DNA of 47,703 bases. Source: an uncultured Bacteroidota bacterium (GTDB taxonomy: Bacteria > Bacteroidota > Bacteroidia > NS11-12g > UBA9320). The position numbers and the translations under genes are program-made. The notes beneath the pieces were generated by a model. The model saw only the letters and a program-made list of their open reading frames with translations. It ran no database searches and was not told the DNA's origin. The stretch spans positions 1-47,703 of the forward strand of contig CAJXBI010000008.1 of NCBI GenBank assembly GCA_913050005.1. Direction: 5' to 3'. The stretch's first letter is position 1. Each line of letters begins with the position of its first letter. Of the stretch, positions 8,295 through 17,070 are shown in pieces.

Positions 8295-9461
8295 CTATTT
8301 AGACAAGTAGAGTTTCACACTCTTCACCTCATCCCCTGCACGCAGATTTACAAAGTAGAGACCGTCACTCAATGAGCTGAGGTCTAGTTGTGTTTTATTG
8401 CTTCCAGTAGTTAGATACGTTTCGTTTTGTGCTACTTGCTGTCCCACGCTACTCATTACACGCATAGACATTTTAGCTCCTTTTTTGCTATCAATTATAA
8501 AGGTAAATTTACCCGTAGATGGATTTGGATATACATTAACCCCAGCAAACGCAATTGTTTGTTCTTCAACTCCAAGTATTGCTTCATCGATAACCGTAAT
8601 ACCAAAACCACTAGTTTTTAGAATATTACCATTAGAATCTAATCCAACACTATCGCAATAGGTTGAAGAACAAAAATTCCCATTGGTAATGGTTAAGCAA
8701 ATAGTATATAACCCAAAGTTAGTATACTGATGCGTTGGGTACTGAACATTAGAAGTAATTCCATCTCCAAAATCCCAGAAATATCGCGTATTTGGTGTTG
8801 TTCCCGTACTATTGTTTACCAAGTACAATCCAAACTTATTATTTGAATCCAACGCTACATAATATGAAGCTTTGCATGATGGTGTATTATTATTTCTTAC
8901 AACTACCGTTTTTGTAACAAAGTCACAGGTATCACCTATGCTATCAATTAAGCTGTAAGTCACATTATAGGTGCCGTTACTACTAAATGTGTGAACTATA
9001 TATTGACCTGTATAGTTTTTTGTATTTGCATCGTAAATTGCCCAATGGGGTGTTAATCCAGCCCCTGGATTACTCCCACTAAAAAAGTACTTCAAACTAT
9101 TCGCTGAATCTATACCATATGAAAAAGTTGCATTGCAATTATTACCCCCATTATTAGGTATGGTGATATTAAAGCAAGTAGAGTCAAAACATTGATAAAG
9201 AGAATCATAAATTACTAAACAAGCAAAATAGGTTCCTGGTGCATTATATGAATGGTAAACTTGATTCCCATACCCTGTGCTGCCATCACCAAATTGCCAT
9301 TCCATTTCGTGATTACCAGATTGAGAACTGGACGAATCATCGTAAAAAATAACATTATTACCATTTTGAGTGAATGATGCTCTTGCTTTACACCCAGCAT
9401 AAACAGTGTTAACAATTAAAGCAAGTAATGTTGTTAAAAAAGTTAGTTTTAAATACTTCAT
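8295..9461 (-). CDS. Secreted PKD-repeat protein with type IX secretion sorting domain
   Basis: 388 aa. A signal peptide (1-22) ends in VYAG. Three PKD-like modules follow: about 26-102 (WQFGDGS), 110-188 and 195-274 (WDFGDG), with paired cysteines. The last about 80 residues form a Por-secretion C-terminal sorting domain: VYPNPSTGKFTF, then VMSSVGQQV, SDGLYFVNL and a terminal VKLYLSK. By family it is exported by the Sec system and then the T9SS and placed on or outside the outer membrane. No enzymatic domain is visible, so a structural or adhesive role is likely. A strong terminator follows it. Confidence 0.9.
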   Translation of the reverse strand: MKYLKLTFLTTLLALIVNTVYAGCKARASFTQNGNNVIFYDDSSSSQSGNHEMEWQFGDGSTGYGNQVYHSYNAPGTYFACLVIYDSLYQCFDSTCFNITIPNNGGNNCNATFSYGIDSANSLKYFFSGSNPGAGLTPHWAIYDANTKNYTGQYIVHTFSSNGTYNVTYSLIDSIGDTCDFVTKTVVVRNNNTPSCKASYYVALDSNNKFGLYLVNNSTGTTPNTRYFWDFGDGITSNVQYPTHQYTNFGLYTICLTITNGNFCSSTYCDSVGLDSNGNILKTSGFGITVIDEAILGVEEQTIAFAGVNVYPNPSTGKFTFIIDSKKGAKMSMRVMSSVGQQVAQNETYLTTGSNKTQLDLSSLSDGLYFVNLRAGDEVKSVKLYLSK

Positions 9462-9525
9462 AATTTCTATTTTTTATTATTTATTAATATATACGAGTAT
9501 TTTAATAATAAGGTTGAAATTTATT

Positions 9526-10542
9526 TTAATTTATTTTTCTAGAAATACTTTTTTGCCACAACCAAGCATGGTACATCATGTCGTGTAAGTCATATTCTGC
9601 TTGCCATTGGAGTACATGATTTATTTTTTGAGTGTCGGCAAAAATTTGTTCTACATCACCATCTCTCCTTGGTCCAACTATGTAATTCAAACGAATATCA
9701 CTTCGTTCCTCAAAAGCTTTAACCACCTCCAAAACGCTAGATCCATTACCCGTTCCTACATTGAATACATCCACTGAATTAGGCATTTTATCTACAAATA
9801 TCATGGCCTTCACGTGCGCTTTTGCTAAATCTACTACGTGGATGTAGTCTCGAATGCACGTGCCGTCAGATGTATTATAATCATTTCCATGAATCACTAA
9901 TTGCTCTCGAATACCAGCTGCAGTTTGCGTAATATAAGGTACTAAATTACTAGGCACACCATTGGGAAATTCACCAATTTTAGCAGAAGGATGGGCTCCA
10001 ACTGGATTAAAATACCTTAACAAAATGGCATTAATATTTTTGTGTTTTGTATAATCCTGAATAATTTTTTCACCAATTATTTTAGTGGTTCCGTAGGGAC
10101 TCTCAGCACTTTTTATAGGAGTGTCTTCAATCACAGGCAAATCCTCAGCTATTCCATAAACTGTACAACTCGAAGAAAAGATTAAATTTTGAACGCCATG
10201 CCTTTCCATGGCTCCCAAAAGACAAATTAATCCAGTAATGTTATTCTGGTAATATTTAATTGGATTATCTACAGATTCTCCGACAGCCTTGTAAGCCGCA
10301 AAATGAATTACCCCATAAAAATTATGTTCCTGAAACAAACGATTCATCGTTTGCTCATCATTCACATCTCCAATGACCAAGTCAATCGAACGACCAGATA
10401 TCGAAACGATTTGTTCTTTTACTCCTTCTGTCGAATTATCTAAATTATCAATTACTACTACATCATAACCTGAAGATTGAAGTTCAACTACGGTATGGCT
10501 ACCTATGTATCCAAGCCCACCTGTAACGAGTATTTTTTTCAT
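9526..10542 (-). CDS. galE: UDP-glucose 4-epimerase
   Basis: 338 aa, the normal GalE length. It interconverts UDP-glucose and UDP-galactose for surface polysaccharide and galactose metabolism. The N-terminal NAD-binding glycine motif is GGLGYIG (residues 8-14). The SDR catalytic residues are in the SSSCT segment (123-127) and the YxxxK pair Tyr150-Lys154. RYFNPVGAHPS and the C-terminal GPRRDGDV are characteristic of GalE. A -7 promoter element lies 9 bases upstream of the start codon, suggesting transcription independent of the GNAT gene. Confidence 0.95.
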   Translation of the reverse strand: MKKILVTGGLGYIGSHTVVELQSSGYDVVVIDNLDNSTEGVKEQIVSISGRSIDLVIGDVNDEQTMNRLFQEHNFYGVIHFAAYKAVGESVDNPIKYYQNNITGLICLLGAMERHGVQNLIFSSSCTVYGIAEDLPVIEDTPIKSAESPYGTTKIIGEKIIQDYTKHKNINAILLRYFNPVGAHPSAKIGEFPNGVPSNLVPYITQTAAGIREQLVIHGNDYNTSDGTCIRDYIHVVDLAKAHVKAMIFVDKMPNSVDVFNVGTGNGSSVLEVVKAFEERSDIRLNYIVGPRRDGDVEQIFADTQKINHVLQWQAEYDLHDMMYHAWLWQKSISRKIN

Positions 10543-10550
10543 ATCTTTAA

Positions 10551-10558
10551 CAAATGTA
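10551..10558 (-). promoter_or_regulatory. -7 promoter element for galE
   Basis: On the minus strand the sequence reads TACATTTG, an exact TAnnTTTG match just before the galE ATG. No well-spaced -33 TTG is seen. Confidence 0.4.
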
Positions 10559-10584
10559 AGTCAATGAGAATGAACCACGACTTA

Positions 10585-11022
10585 TTACATATTATCGATT
10601 GAGTATATCATTTTGAAATGCTGAATACCTGCCTCTTCAAATCGTTCTCCCACTTTAATAAATCCATATTTTTTGTAAAACCCAACCACTTGAATTTGGG
10701 CATGCAAGTAAATAAACTGGTTTTGATCAATTGCATCTAAAGCTGCTAATAAAAGTGAGGCTCCAATAGACCTTGTCCTAAACTCCTTAAGGACAGCAAA
10801 TCGCTCCATTTTTATACCAAAACTGGTTTTACGGTACCTGCATGTTCCAACTACATGGTTATCGCAATATGCAACTAGATGAGTACTCGATGTCTCAAAT
10901 TCATCATATTCTTCTTCTTCGCTAACTTGTTGTTCGATCACAAAAACTTCTCTACGAACTCTAAAAATAGCTTCCATGGATTGGGGAGAATCTGCAATTT
11001 CAACAATTATTTCTTTATCCAT
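10585..11022 (-). CDS. GNAT family N-acetyltransferase
   Basis: 145 aa, a single GNAT domain. VGTCRYRK and MERFAVLKEFRTRSIGASLL match motif A, whose (R/Q)xxGxG/A loop binds acetyl-CoA; here the loop is RTRSIGA. The C-terminal VGFYKKYGFIKVGE fits motif B. Residues EQQVSEEEEYDEFE form an acidic segment seen in the ElaA/YjcF-like branch. The substrate cannot be told from sequence. The gene is divergent from accD with a symmetrical promoter region between them. Confidence 0.88.
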   Translation of the reverse strand: MDKEIIVEIADSPQSMEAIFRVRREVFVIEQQVSEEEEYDEFETSSTHLVAYCDNHVVGTCRYRKTSFGIKMERFAVLKEFRTRSIGASLLLAALDAIDQNQFIYLHAQIQVVGFYKKYGFIKVGERFEEAGIQHFKMIYSIDNM

Positions 11023-11028
11023 TAATTA

Positions 11029-11060
11029 CAAATGTAGGTATTAAAAAAAATGTACATTTG
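11029..11060. promoter_or_regulatory. Facing -7 promoter elements between the GNAT gene and accD
   Basis: CAAATGTA at 11029-11036 is TACATTTG on the minus strand (toward the GNAT gene). TACATTTG at 11053-11060 is the same element on the plus strand (toward accD). The two are exact inverted copies separated by 16 bases, so each RNA polymerase site would overlap the other. Confidence 0.5.
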
Positions 11061-11104
11061 CTCAGCTATTTTACATTAAAATTTAATGAAAAACATCAAT
11101 AAAT

Positions 11105-11950
11105 ATGAGTTGGTTTAAGCGAGTATCAGACGGAATTCGAACAGAAACAAAAGATAAAAAACCTACCCCAGACGGACTATGGTATAAATGTAAACAGTGT
11201 AAAACACCAACAAGCACCAAAGAATTTGAACTCAATTTGTTTGTTTGTCCCCATTGTGGTCATCACGAACGTATCGGATCAAAGGAATATTTTGCCCTGT
11301 TGTTTGATGAAGGTAAATTCAAAGAATTAGACGCTAATTTAAGTTCTGGTGATCCTTTAAAATTTAAAGATACAAAAACATATCCTGATCGAATTAAGGC
11401 CTCTAAATCCAAGAGTGGTCTGACAGACGCTGTTCGAACAAGTATCGGGAAAATCAATGGATTAAAAGTTTCTATGGCAGTTATGGATTTTGCATTTATT
11501 GGTGGTTCTATGGGCTCAGTAGTTGGTGAAAAAATTGCCCGAGCTATCGATAAAGCTATTGAATTAAAGATTCCAATGATTATCATATCTAAAAGTGGGG
11601 GTGCCCGAATGATGGAAGCTGCTTTTTCACTTATGCAAATGGCAAAAACATCATCAAAACTTGCACTTTTAGCCGAAAATAAACTTCCTTACATATCTGT
11701 GCTCACTGACCCTACAACGGGTGGAATTACTGCATCTTATGCTATGCTTGGAGATGTAAATATTGCTGAACCTAAAGCATTAATTGGATTTGCAGGCCCC
11801 CGAGTTATCAAAGAAACTATTGGCAAAGACCTCCCAGAAGGATTTCAACGCTCTGAGTTTTTACAAGAGAAAGGATTCGTAGATTTTATTGTAGAAAGAA
11901 AAGATTTAAAAGAAAAAATATATAATGTTCTTAATATATTTGGAATCTAA
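11105..11950 (+). CDS. accD: Acetyl-CoA carboxylase carboxyltransferase subunit beta
   Basis: 281 aa. It forms the carboxyltransferase with AccA and transfers CO2 from carboxybiotin to acetyl-CoA, giving malonyl-CoA for fatty acid synthesis. An N-terminal zinc ribbon is formed by Cys29/Cys32 (YKCKQC) and Cys48/Cys51 (CPHC). The crotonase-like core has the family segments [18 protein letters not shown] and [30 protein letters not shown] near the C-terminus is diagnostic. accA is not in the window. gcvH follows after 42 bases on the same strand. Confidence 0.97.
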   Translation: MSWFKRVSDGIRTETKDKKPTPDGLWYKCKQCKTPTSTKEFELNLFVCPHCGHHERIGSKEYFALLFDEGKFKELDANLSSGDPLKFKDTKTYPDRIKASKSKSGLTDAVRTSIGKINGLKVSMAVMDFAFIGGSMGSVVGEKIARAIDKAIELKIPMIIISKSGGARMMEAAFSLMQMAKTSSKLALLAENKLPYISVLTDPTTGGITASYAMLGDVNIAEPKALIGFAGPRVIKETIGKDLPEGFQRSEFLQEKGFVDFIVERKDLKEKIYNVLNIFGI

Positions 11951-11992
11951 AAAATAGTGGTAAAAAATTAACAAAATAAAATTAATCAAAAG

Positions 11993-12373
11993 ATGAATTT
12001 CCCTGAAAATTTAAAATACACGAAAGATCACGAATGGGTGTCCGTAGAGGGTGATGTTGCAACAATTGGTATCACAGAATTTGCACAAAGTGAACTTGGA
12101 GATATCGTATTTGTTGAAATCGAAACAGAGGGTGAAAACCTCGACCAAAATGAAGTATTTGGTACAATTGAAGCCGTAAAAACAGTATCCGATTTGTTTA
12201 TGCCTATCACTGGAGAAATTATAGCCGTAAATACTGACCTTGAAGATTCACCTGAAAGTGTGAACGAAACACCTTATGAAAATGGTTGGATGGTCAAAAT
12301 TAAAGCTTCTGACTTATCACAGATCGATGATTTGATGGATGCTTCTGCATACAAATCACTCATCGGGCAATAA
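11993..12373 (+). CDS. gcvH: Glycine cleavage system H protein
   Basis: 126 aa, the standard length. The lipoylated carrier shuttles the aminomethyl group between the P and T proteins of glycine cleavage. The lipoyl-lysine is Lys63 in IEAVKTVSDL. The N-terminal YTKDHEWV and C-terminal NGWMVKIK are family hallmarks. The P, T and L proteins are not encoded nearby. The VanZ gene begins 21 bases downstream, so gcvH, the VanZ gene and the TonB gene probably form one transcript. Confidence 0.97.
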   Translation: MNFPENLKYTKDHEWVSVEGDVATIGITEFAQSELGDIVFVEIETEGENLDQNEVFGTIEAVKTVSDLFMPITGEIIAVNTDLEDSPESVNETPYENGWMVKIKASDLSQIDDLMDASAYKSLIGQ

Positions 12374-12394
12374 AAGTTAATTTACCCTCCTACT

Positions 12395-12820
12395 ATGAAA
12401 TCTAAAGGAGTGCGAATTTTTGCGACTATATGGACAATATTTATAGTTAGTTCTTGTTTATTACCATCCTCTATATTTAAAACTTTTTCCTCTATGAGCT
12501 TATTCCAACTAGATAAGATAATTCATATTTTACTTTATTTTGTCTTTGTTCAGCTCTGGGCATTAAACCTTAAAAAAGAAGAGCAAAAAAATAAAATTAT
12601 CATTCTTTTAATTGGAATTGGTTATGGTGTAATCATTGAATATTTGCAGATTACAATGAATATGGGTAGAAATTTTGAGATAGGAGATATGATTGCAAAT
12701 ACGATAGGTTGTATTTTAGGTGTTGTTTTACTTACAATAACACAAAATTTATTACCGTTATTAAAAAAGTATTTGCCTTTTCGCCCTAAATGTAATAAAG
12801 GTACAAATTTTTTACGTTAA
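12395..12820 (+). CDS. VanZ-like integral membrane protein
   Basis: 141 aa with about four predicted membrane helices. The signature features of VanZ-like proteins are present: an early DKIIHILLYFVF segment and EYLQI...GRNFEIGDMIANTIGCILG. In Bacteroidota these small proteins often sit beside gcvH and a TonB gene, exactly as here. The molecular role is not established for this branch; resistance to teicoplanin is known only for the namesake. The C-terminal tail is basic. Confidence 0.85.
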   Translation: MKSKGVRIFATIWTIFIVSSCLLPSSIFKTFSSMSLFQLDKIIHILLYFVFVQLWALNLKKEEQKNKIIILLIGIGYGVIIEYLQITMNMGRNFEIGDMIANTIGCILGVVLLTITQNLLPLLKKYLPFRPKCNKGTNFLR

Positions 12821-12838
12821 TTTTGAAATACAATACAC

Positions 12839-13516
12839 ATGGAAGTTAAAAAGTATCCAAAACCTGAAGTTAAAAACAAAAGAATTGACTTTTTCTTAAC
12901 TGGACTTGCTTTTTCTTTATTGGTTGTTTTTGGTGCATTCTCATACACTGTTTATGACAATAGACCAGATCAATTAGAAAATATCATTATCGAAGAAGAC
13001 CTTATTGTTATGGAAAACACTGTTCAAGAGAAAAAACCACCTCCACCTCCTCCTCCACCAGAAATTGAAGTGGTAGAAGATGATGAAGAAATTGAAGAGG
13101 ACCAACCTGAAATTGAAGATAATGAAATTGATCAGGACACGGAAATGGAAATGTATGAGCAAGAAGAAGAAGAGCCTGAGGAAACCAACGAGATCTTTGA
13201 AATCTTTGACGTATCTGAAAAAGCCTCTTTCCCAGGAGGAGATGCCGGACTTCAACGTTTTATTGCAGAGAATATCACTTTCCCACCAATGGCATTAGAA
13301 AATGATATGCAAGGAACAGTAAATGTGATGTTCGTCGTAGATAAAAGTGGTAGAGTCCGCGATGTAACCATCCTTGGAAGAAAAAAAGGATTTGGTCTAG
13401 AGGACGAGGCTATGCGAGTAATCAAATTAACCTCAGGTAGATGGCGTCCAGCTAAGCAGCGTGATAAATCTGTAAATATGAGATTTAGAATACCTGTGAA
13501 ATTCCAAATATTTTAA
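12839..13516 (+). CDS. tonB: Energy transducer TonB
   Basis: 225 aa. One N-terminal membrane helix (about 19-38) follows a short basic cytosolic tail. A proline run (PPPPPPPP, near 65-72) leads into a very acidic Glu/Asp-rich linker up to about 120. The C-terminal TonB domain (about 130-225) has FPGGDAGLQRFIAENITFP, QGTVNVMFVVDKSGRV and RWRPAKQRDKSVNMRFRIPVKF, typical of Bacteroidota TonB. It couples proton motive force to outer-membrane transporters. exbB/exbD are not adjacent, so it may serve a shared complex. Confidence 0.93.
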   Translation: MEVKKYPKPEVKNKRIDFFLTGLAFSLLVVFGAFSYTVYDNRPDQLENIIIEEDLIVMENTVQEKKPPPPPPPPEIEVVEDDEEIEEDQPEIEDNEIDQDTEMEMYEQEEEEPEETNEIFEIFDVSEKASFPGGDAGLQRFIAENITFPPMALENDMQGTVNVMFVVDKSGRVRDVTILGRKKGFGLEDEAMRVIKLTSGRWRPAKQRDKSVNMRFRIPVKFQIF

Positions 13517-13626
13517 TATTTTACTGTAAAATAGCATTCATCTCCTTGATTTTGCTAGGGTTTTTTTTGCAAATCTTAACTATGTATTGTTCTCAACTAA
13601 TAACCACTCGCTTAGGTGTGGGTTAT

Positions 13627-14082
13627 TTATGATGTTAATATCTGGCTAGTATGGTCATTTGTTTTAACTTTAGAAATTACTTCTTCAATAATCCCATTCT
13701 CGTCAATTACGAAAGTAGTACGTGCAACGCCCATGTACTCTCTTCCATACATGCTTTTCATCACCCAAACGCCATACATCTCACAAACTTCTTTTTCAGT
13801 ATCAGCAAGTAAATCAAATGGCAAATCATACTTATCTATAAATTTTTGATGCTTTGCCTCACCATCCGGACTAACTCCTAAAACAGCATATTCTTTATTA
13901 ATTAACTGATTATAGTTATCTCTCAAATTACATGCCTCAGCTGTACAACCAGGGGTATCATCTTTGGGGTAAAAATAAAGCACTAATTTTTTACCTGAAT
14001 AGTCTGCCAAAGAAACAGATTCTCCGCGTTGATTGACTCCTTGAAATGCAGGTGCTTGGTCACCTTGTTTAATGTTACTCAT
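13627..14082 (-). CDS. bcp: Thioredoxin-dependent peroxiredoxin, PrxQ/Bcp type
   Basis: 151 aa. It reduces hydrogen peroxide and organic hydroperoxides in the cytoplasm. The active-site segment FYPKDDTPGCTAEAC carries the peroxidatic Cys46 and the resolving Cys51, the atypical two-cysteine PrxQ arrangement. GVSPDGEAKHQKFIDKYDLPF is a further family match. A -7 element TAACTTTG ends 11 bases before the ATG. The gene is convergent with tonB across a 110-base gap containing only a weak AT-rich hairpin (13517-13533). Confidence 0.96.
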   Translation of the reverse strand: MSNIKQGDQAPAFQGVNQRGESVSLADYSGKKLVLYFYPKDDTPGCTAEACNLRDNYNQLINKEYAVLGVSPDGEAKHQKFIDKYDLPFDLLADTEKEVCEMYGVWVMKSMYGREYMGVARTTFVIDENGIIEEVISKVKTNDHTSQILTS

Positions 14083-14092
14083 ATTATTAGAA

Positions 14093-14100
14093 CAAAGTTA
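14093..14100 (-). promoter_or_regulatory. -7 promoter element for the peroxiredoxin gene
   Basis: The minus strand reads TAACTTTG, an exact TAnnTTTG match, shortly before the start codon at 14082. Confidence 0.45.
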
Positions 14101-14135
14101 AATTATCCTAGTTTAATTTTTTATCTAAAATTCTG

Positions 14136-15959
14136 TCAAATAATAAGCTTTTGCTCAAATTTAGACGTATTACCTCGATTATCATTCACAATCAATTTGA
14201 GAATATGTTCACCCGGTTTAATCCAATTAGGGATGGTTCCAGATATAATATTAGTTTTAGGTTCGTATTCTGCTAAAATCCATTTATCATCAATAGAGCA
14301 AGTAAATTCCTTAACACCACTTAAATTATCCTTCACAATAAATCGATAGGATTTCCCAACTTGAATGGGTTTAATTTTTGGGGGTAACTCATCATACCCA
14401 ATGGCATACTCACCAAGTGATCGTGTTTTGAATTTTAGTACATTCTCGTGGAGCGTTCCACCCTCATAATAGGTTCTCGAACCATCCATACTGAAAGCAC
14501 ACAATTTTGATCCATAACTCATCCATTTTTCTGGAACAGTATACGATACATCTATATATGAATGAAGTGGTGTATATGGGTAATGCATTTGCAGCGTCTT
14601 ACTCAACATACCTGATTTAGTGTTTTTAATTTTTAATTTAAAATCAAAAGGATGATAAATGGATTTTTTAGGCACGTTTATCTCCCATTCATAAAATTGA
14701 ATACGTGTATTATTTTTTACTTGTTTTACCTCATCGCTTATACCTCCAACTGGTTGTGCAAGCTCAATTGCATTTTTATATCCGTGCAATACCCATGAGA
14801 CAGAATCCATCATGCCAGCGTAATCCTTTATATACAATCTCATGATTACAGAATCGCCATCATTTATAGTCAAATTACCCTTATTCTTTTGTTGGTAGTA
14901 AGGAAGAGGATTGAATGGCTCTTTGAATAATCGAACATAGGTTTTCTTTTCTTTCCATTTTAAATAAGGATCAATATGCGCATTAATATAACGTCCATGT
15001 GAAAAATTAAACTTGTGAATTTGATAGGAATAAACCAACTGACTATTAGCCGTAATCCAACAATAATTTATTCCTAAAATATTTTTTTTATCGGTAAAAT
15101 AATCATTTGCCAAAACACCAAAACTATATTTGCCTGGTTTGAGTTTTATCGGTTTTTTCTTTTGAATTTGATCACCCCATTTACTGATAGTCGTATATGG
15201 ATAATTTCCAGCAGAATGTAAGCTGTTTTGATCTCTTCTATAGATGCTAACTCGTTTAATTTCTGGCTTCAATTTATCGTTGATTATTAGACCGTGCAAG
15301 AGTGGATTTGTACTTTGTCCACTTGGATTTCTGATTTCAAAATGCAAATGAGGACCACCACTCCCACCAGTATTACCACTAAGTGCTATTATTTGGCCTT
15401 TTTTTATAGATAACTCACCAGCTTTTGGAAACAATTCTATTTCGAATTTTCGTTGTTTATACTGTCTTTCCTTTACATAATTAGCAATAGCTCCTTTAAA
15501 TTGCTGTAAATGCCCATATACAGTGGTATATCCGTTGGTATGACGGATATAAAGGACACGACCATAACCTCGGGTACTTATCTTAATACGCTCAACATAA
15601 CCATCTGCAGATGCTCGAACTTTCCAACCCTCAACACCTCCAGTTCTCATATCCATGCCTGCATGAAAATGATTGCCTCTTAGTTCACAAAAACTTCCAG
15701 AAATTAAAATATTTCCATCTAGTGGATTAGTAAAAAAATTAGACGTATAGCGTTCAACCTTTTGTTTGAATATAAATGGTTTTCTAGAAGTTGGTGGAGT
15801 AGGAATCTTTTTGATTTTAAAAGACTCTTTTTCGTACAAGACTGTCATCGATTGCGTATCTTTTTCTAGATTATCGGAAGTTGAATCATGAGAAGAATCG
15901 GTTCCACATCCTAAAAGAGTAAGAATTAGGAATCCAATAAATATCCGTTTAAATAGCAT
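14136..15959 (-). CDS. M23-family metallopeptidase lipoprotein
   Basis: 607 aa from the ATG at 15959. I prefer this start because it gives a clean lipoprotein signal (MLFKRIFIGF, lipobox LLGC, lipidated Cys18) and because a TAAATTTG -7 element (15977-15984) lies just upstream. A TTA-free extension to 16022 also exists. The M23 zinc site is HFHAGMD (His99, Asp103) and HLHFE (His204, His206), with GGSGGPHLHF typical of LytM/endopeptidases. The remaining about 380 residues are beta-rich with no recognised catalytic motif. It probably cuts peptidoglycan cross-links from the periplasmic face. Confidence 0.9.
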   Translation of the reverse strand: MLFKRIFIGFLILTLLGCGTDSSHDSTSDNLEKDTQSMTVLYEKESFKIKKIPTPPTSRKPFIFKQKVERYTSNFFTNPLDGNILISGSFCELRGNHFHAGMDMRTGGVEGWKVRASADGYVERIKISTRGYGRVLYIRHTNGYTTVYGHLQQFKGAIANYVKERQYKQRKFEIELFPKAGELSIKKGQIIALSGNTGGSGGPHLHFEIRNPSGQSTNPLLHGLIINDKLKPEIKRVSIYRRDQNSLHSAGNYPYTTISKWGDQIQKKKPIKLKPGKYSFGVLANDYFTDKKNILGINYCWITANSQLVYSYQIHKFNFSHGRYINAHIDPYLKWKEKKTYVRLFKEPFNPLPYYQQKNKGNLTINDGDSVIMRLYIKDYAGMMDSVSWVLHGYKNAIELAQPVGGISDEVKQVKNNTRIQFYEWEINVPKKSIYHPFDFKLKIKNTKSGMLSKTLQMHYPYTPLHSYIDVSYTVPEKWMSYGSKLCAFSMDGSRTYYEGGTLHENVLKFKTRSLGEYAIGYDELPPKIKPIQVGKSYRFIVKDNLSGVKEFTCSIDDKWILAEYEPKTNIISGTIPNWIKPGEHILKLIVNDNRGNTSKFEQKLII

Positions 15960-15976
15960 AAAATTATTTTCAACAA

Positions 15977-15984
15977 CAAATTTA
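15977..15984 (-). promoter_or_regulatory. -7 promoter element for the M23 lipoprotein gene
   Basis: The minus strand reads TAAATTTG, matching TAnnTTTG. It lies inside the longer possible reading frame and so supports the downstream ATG at 15959. Confidence 0.4.
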
Positions 15985-16151
15985 ATTACCCTAAAAAATA
16001 ACTTAAATGAAGATGTAAACATTAAGGTAATGATACTAAAAATCTATACATATTAGGAATTAAAGAATTTATCATTAACTTAATGAAAAGCAAGTTTGAT
16101 AATAATATTATCTCATATAAGATAATTTAAATACCAAAATAAGCAACTAAA

Positions 16152-16529
16152 ATGAAGCCACTATTCCAAATTGAAAAAAATAATTCGTCTTATTCGCTCC
16201 AAATGTTTGATAAAAATGAAAACTTTATTTTAAAAAGTAAAATATTTAAAGATTACAAATCGTGCCTTGATTTCTTAGATAGGTTGAGAATTCACATGTG
16301 CTTTCAAACTAATTTTTCACGATGCAAAAACGATCATGGTTTATTTGGATTTGAAATTCGAACATGCTGGGATGATTTAATTGCCTCAAGTGGCTGGTAT
16401 ATGTCAAGAGAAAAAAGAGAAAATGCAATGAATAACGCCTTCCAATGCAACAAAGAGGCAATCTTTATTCATACTAAAATCTATACCAAAAATTCAACTC
16501 AAGCCACATCAATGTCAGATGTTGCTTAA
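16152..16529 (+). CDS. YegP-like protein (DUF1508-like repeats)
   Basis: 125 aa. Two weakly similar units are visible. The first is FQIEKNNSSYSLQMFDKNENFILKS followed by a helix with DFLDRLR. The second is FGFEIRTCWDDLIASSGWYMS followed by MNNAFQCN. This beta-beta-beta-alpha pattern is that of DUF1508/YegP, whose function is unknown. The match is by pattern and not decisive. An imperfect AT-rich inverted repeat (TTATCT/AGATAA, 16108-16125) lies 26 bases upstream. Confidence 0.6.
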   Translation: MKPLFQIEKNNSSYSLQMFDKNENFILKSKIFKDYKSCLDFLDRLRIHMCFQTNFSRCKNDHGLFGFEIRTCWDDLIASSGWYMSREKRENAMNNAFQCNKEAIFIHTKIYTKNSTQATSMSDVA

Positions 16530-16589
16530 AAAGAAGTTTTAAAAAAAATTTAGACTAACCATATATATTGGTATTCTTCCGTTAAAAAA

Positions 16590-16604
16590 CCAATCCAAGA
16601 TTGG
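16590..16604. repeat. Inverted repeat in the leader of the DUF2452 gene
   Basis: CCAATC pairs with GATTGG around a CAA spacer, a perfect 6 bp hairpin ending 16 bases before the ATG at 16621. It could be an operator or RNA leader hairpin. Confidence 0.35.
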
Positions 16605-16620
16605 CGTGTTAATAATTTAT

Positions 16621-17070
16621 ATGAGCAAGAATAATGAAAATACGCCCTATTTTAATGGGGATGCAAAGTTTTCACCTATTCCACTTACGGTATCTTCTCC
16701 TCAGATAAAAGCCGAAAACAAAGGCAAAATCAAAGCTTCTGCTGTTGAAACCATGCAAAAACAGGCCAAACAACAGATAGATATGCTCAAAAAGCAGGCC
16801 GAAACTATCATGGAACAAGTTCAACAAATTGAAGATCGATTGCAAGTTTCGTATGGCATTTATGAGGCCGAAATGAAATTTACTCCCAAGATTGGAGAAG
16901 AATATCATTTGTATGAAAAAGAGGGGCAAAAGATACTCTCGTTTATCTCTCCAAATGAATGGGGAAAACATATGCCATATGATCAATTTCTTGCCACCGT
17001 TCTACTTCTTGCAGACCGGACATGGGAAGTTAGAGTAGAGCATGATAAAAACGGACTAATCCAAATTTGA
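16621..17070 (+). CDS. DUF2452 family protein (C1orf50-like)
   Basis: 149 aa from the ATG at 16621; a GTG five codons upstream (16606) is less likely. Residues about 36-76 form an amphipathic, probably coiled-coil, helix rich in Gln/Lys/Glu. The C-terminal block EEYHLYEKEGQKILSFISP followed by NEWG matches the conserved core of DUF2452, which includes human C1orf50; its function is unknown. It is soluble with no signal peptide. Its TGA abuts the stop of the convergent rsgA with no spacer. Confidence 0.75.
   Translation: MSKNNENTPYFNGDAKFSPIPLTVSSPQIKAENKGKIKASAVETMQKQAKQQIDMLKKQAETIMEQVQQIEDRLQVSYGIYEAEMKFTPKIGEEYHLYEKEGQKILSFISPNEWGKHMPYDQFLATVLLLADRTWEVRVEHDKNGLIQI

Noticed and set aside
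13517-13533. AT-only hairpin TATTTTA/TAAAATA after tonB as a terminator
   Set aside because: No G-C pairs in the stem and no adjacent T-run on the tonB strand; too weak to call.
15960-16022. Longer start for the M23 lipoprotein
   Set aside because: It would bury the lipobox at residue 39 and place a promoter element inside the gene; the ATG at 15959 gives a normal lipoprotein signal.
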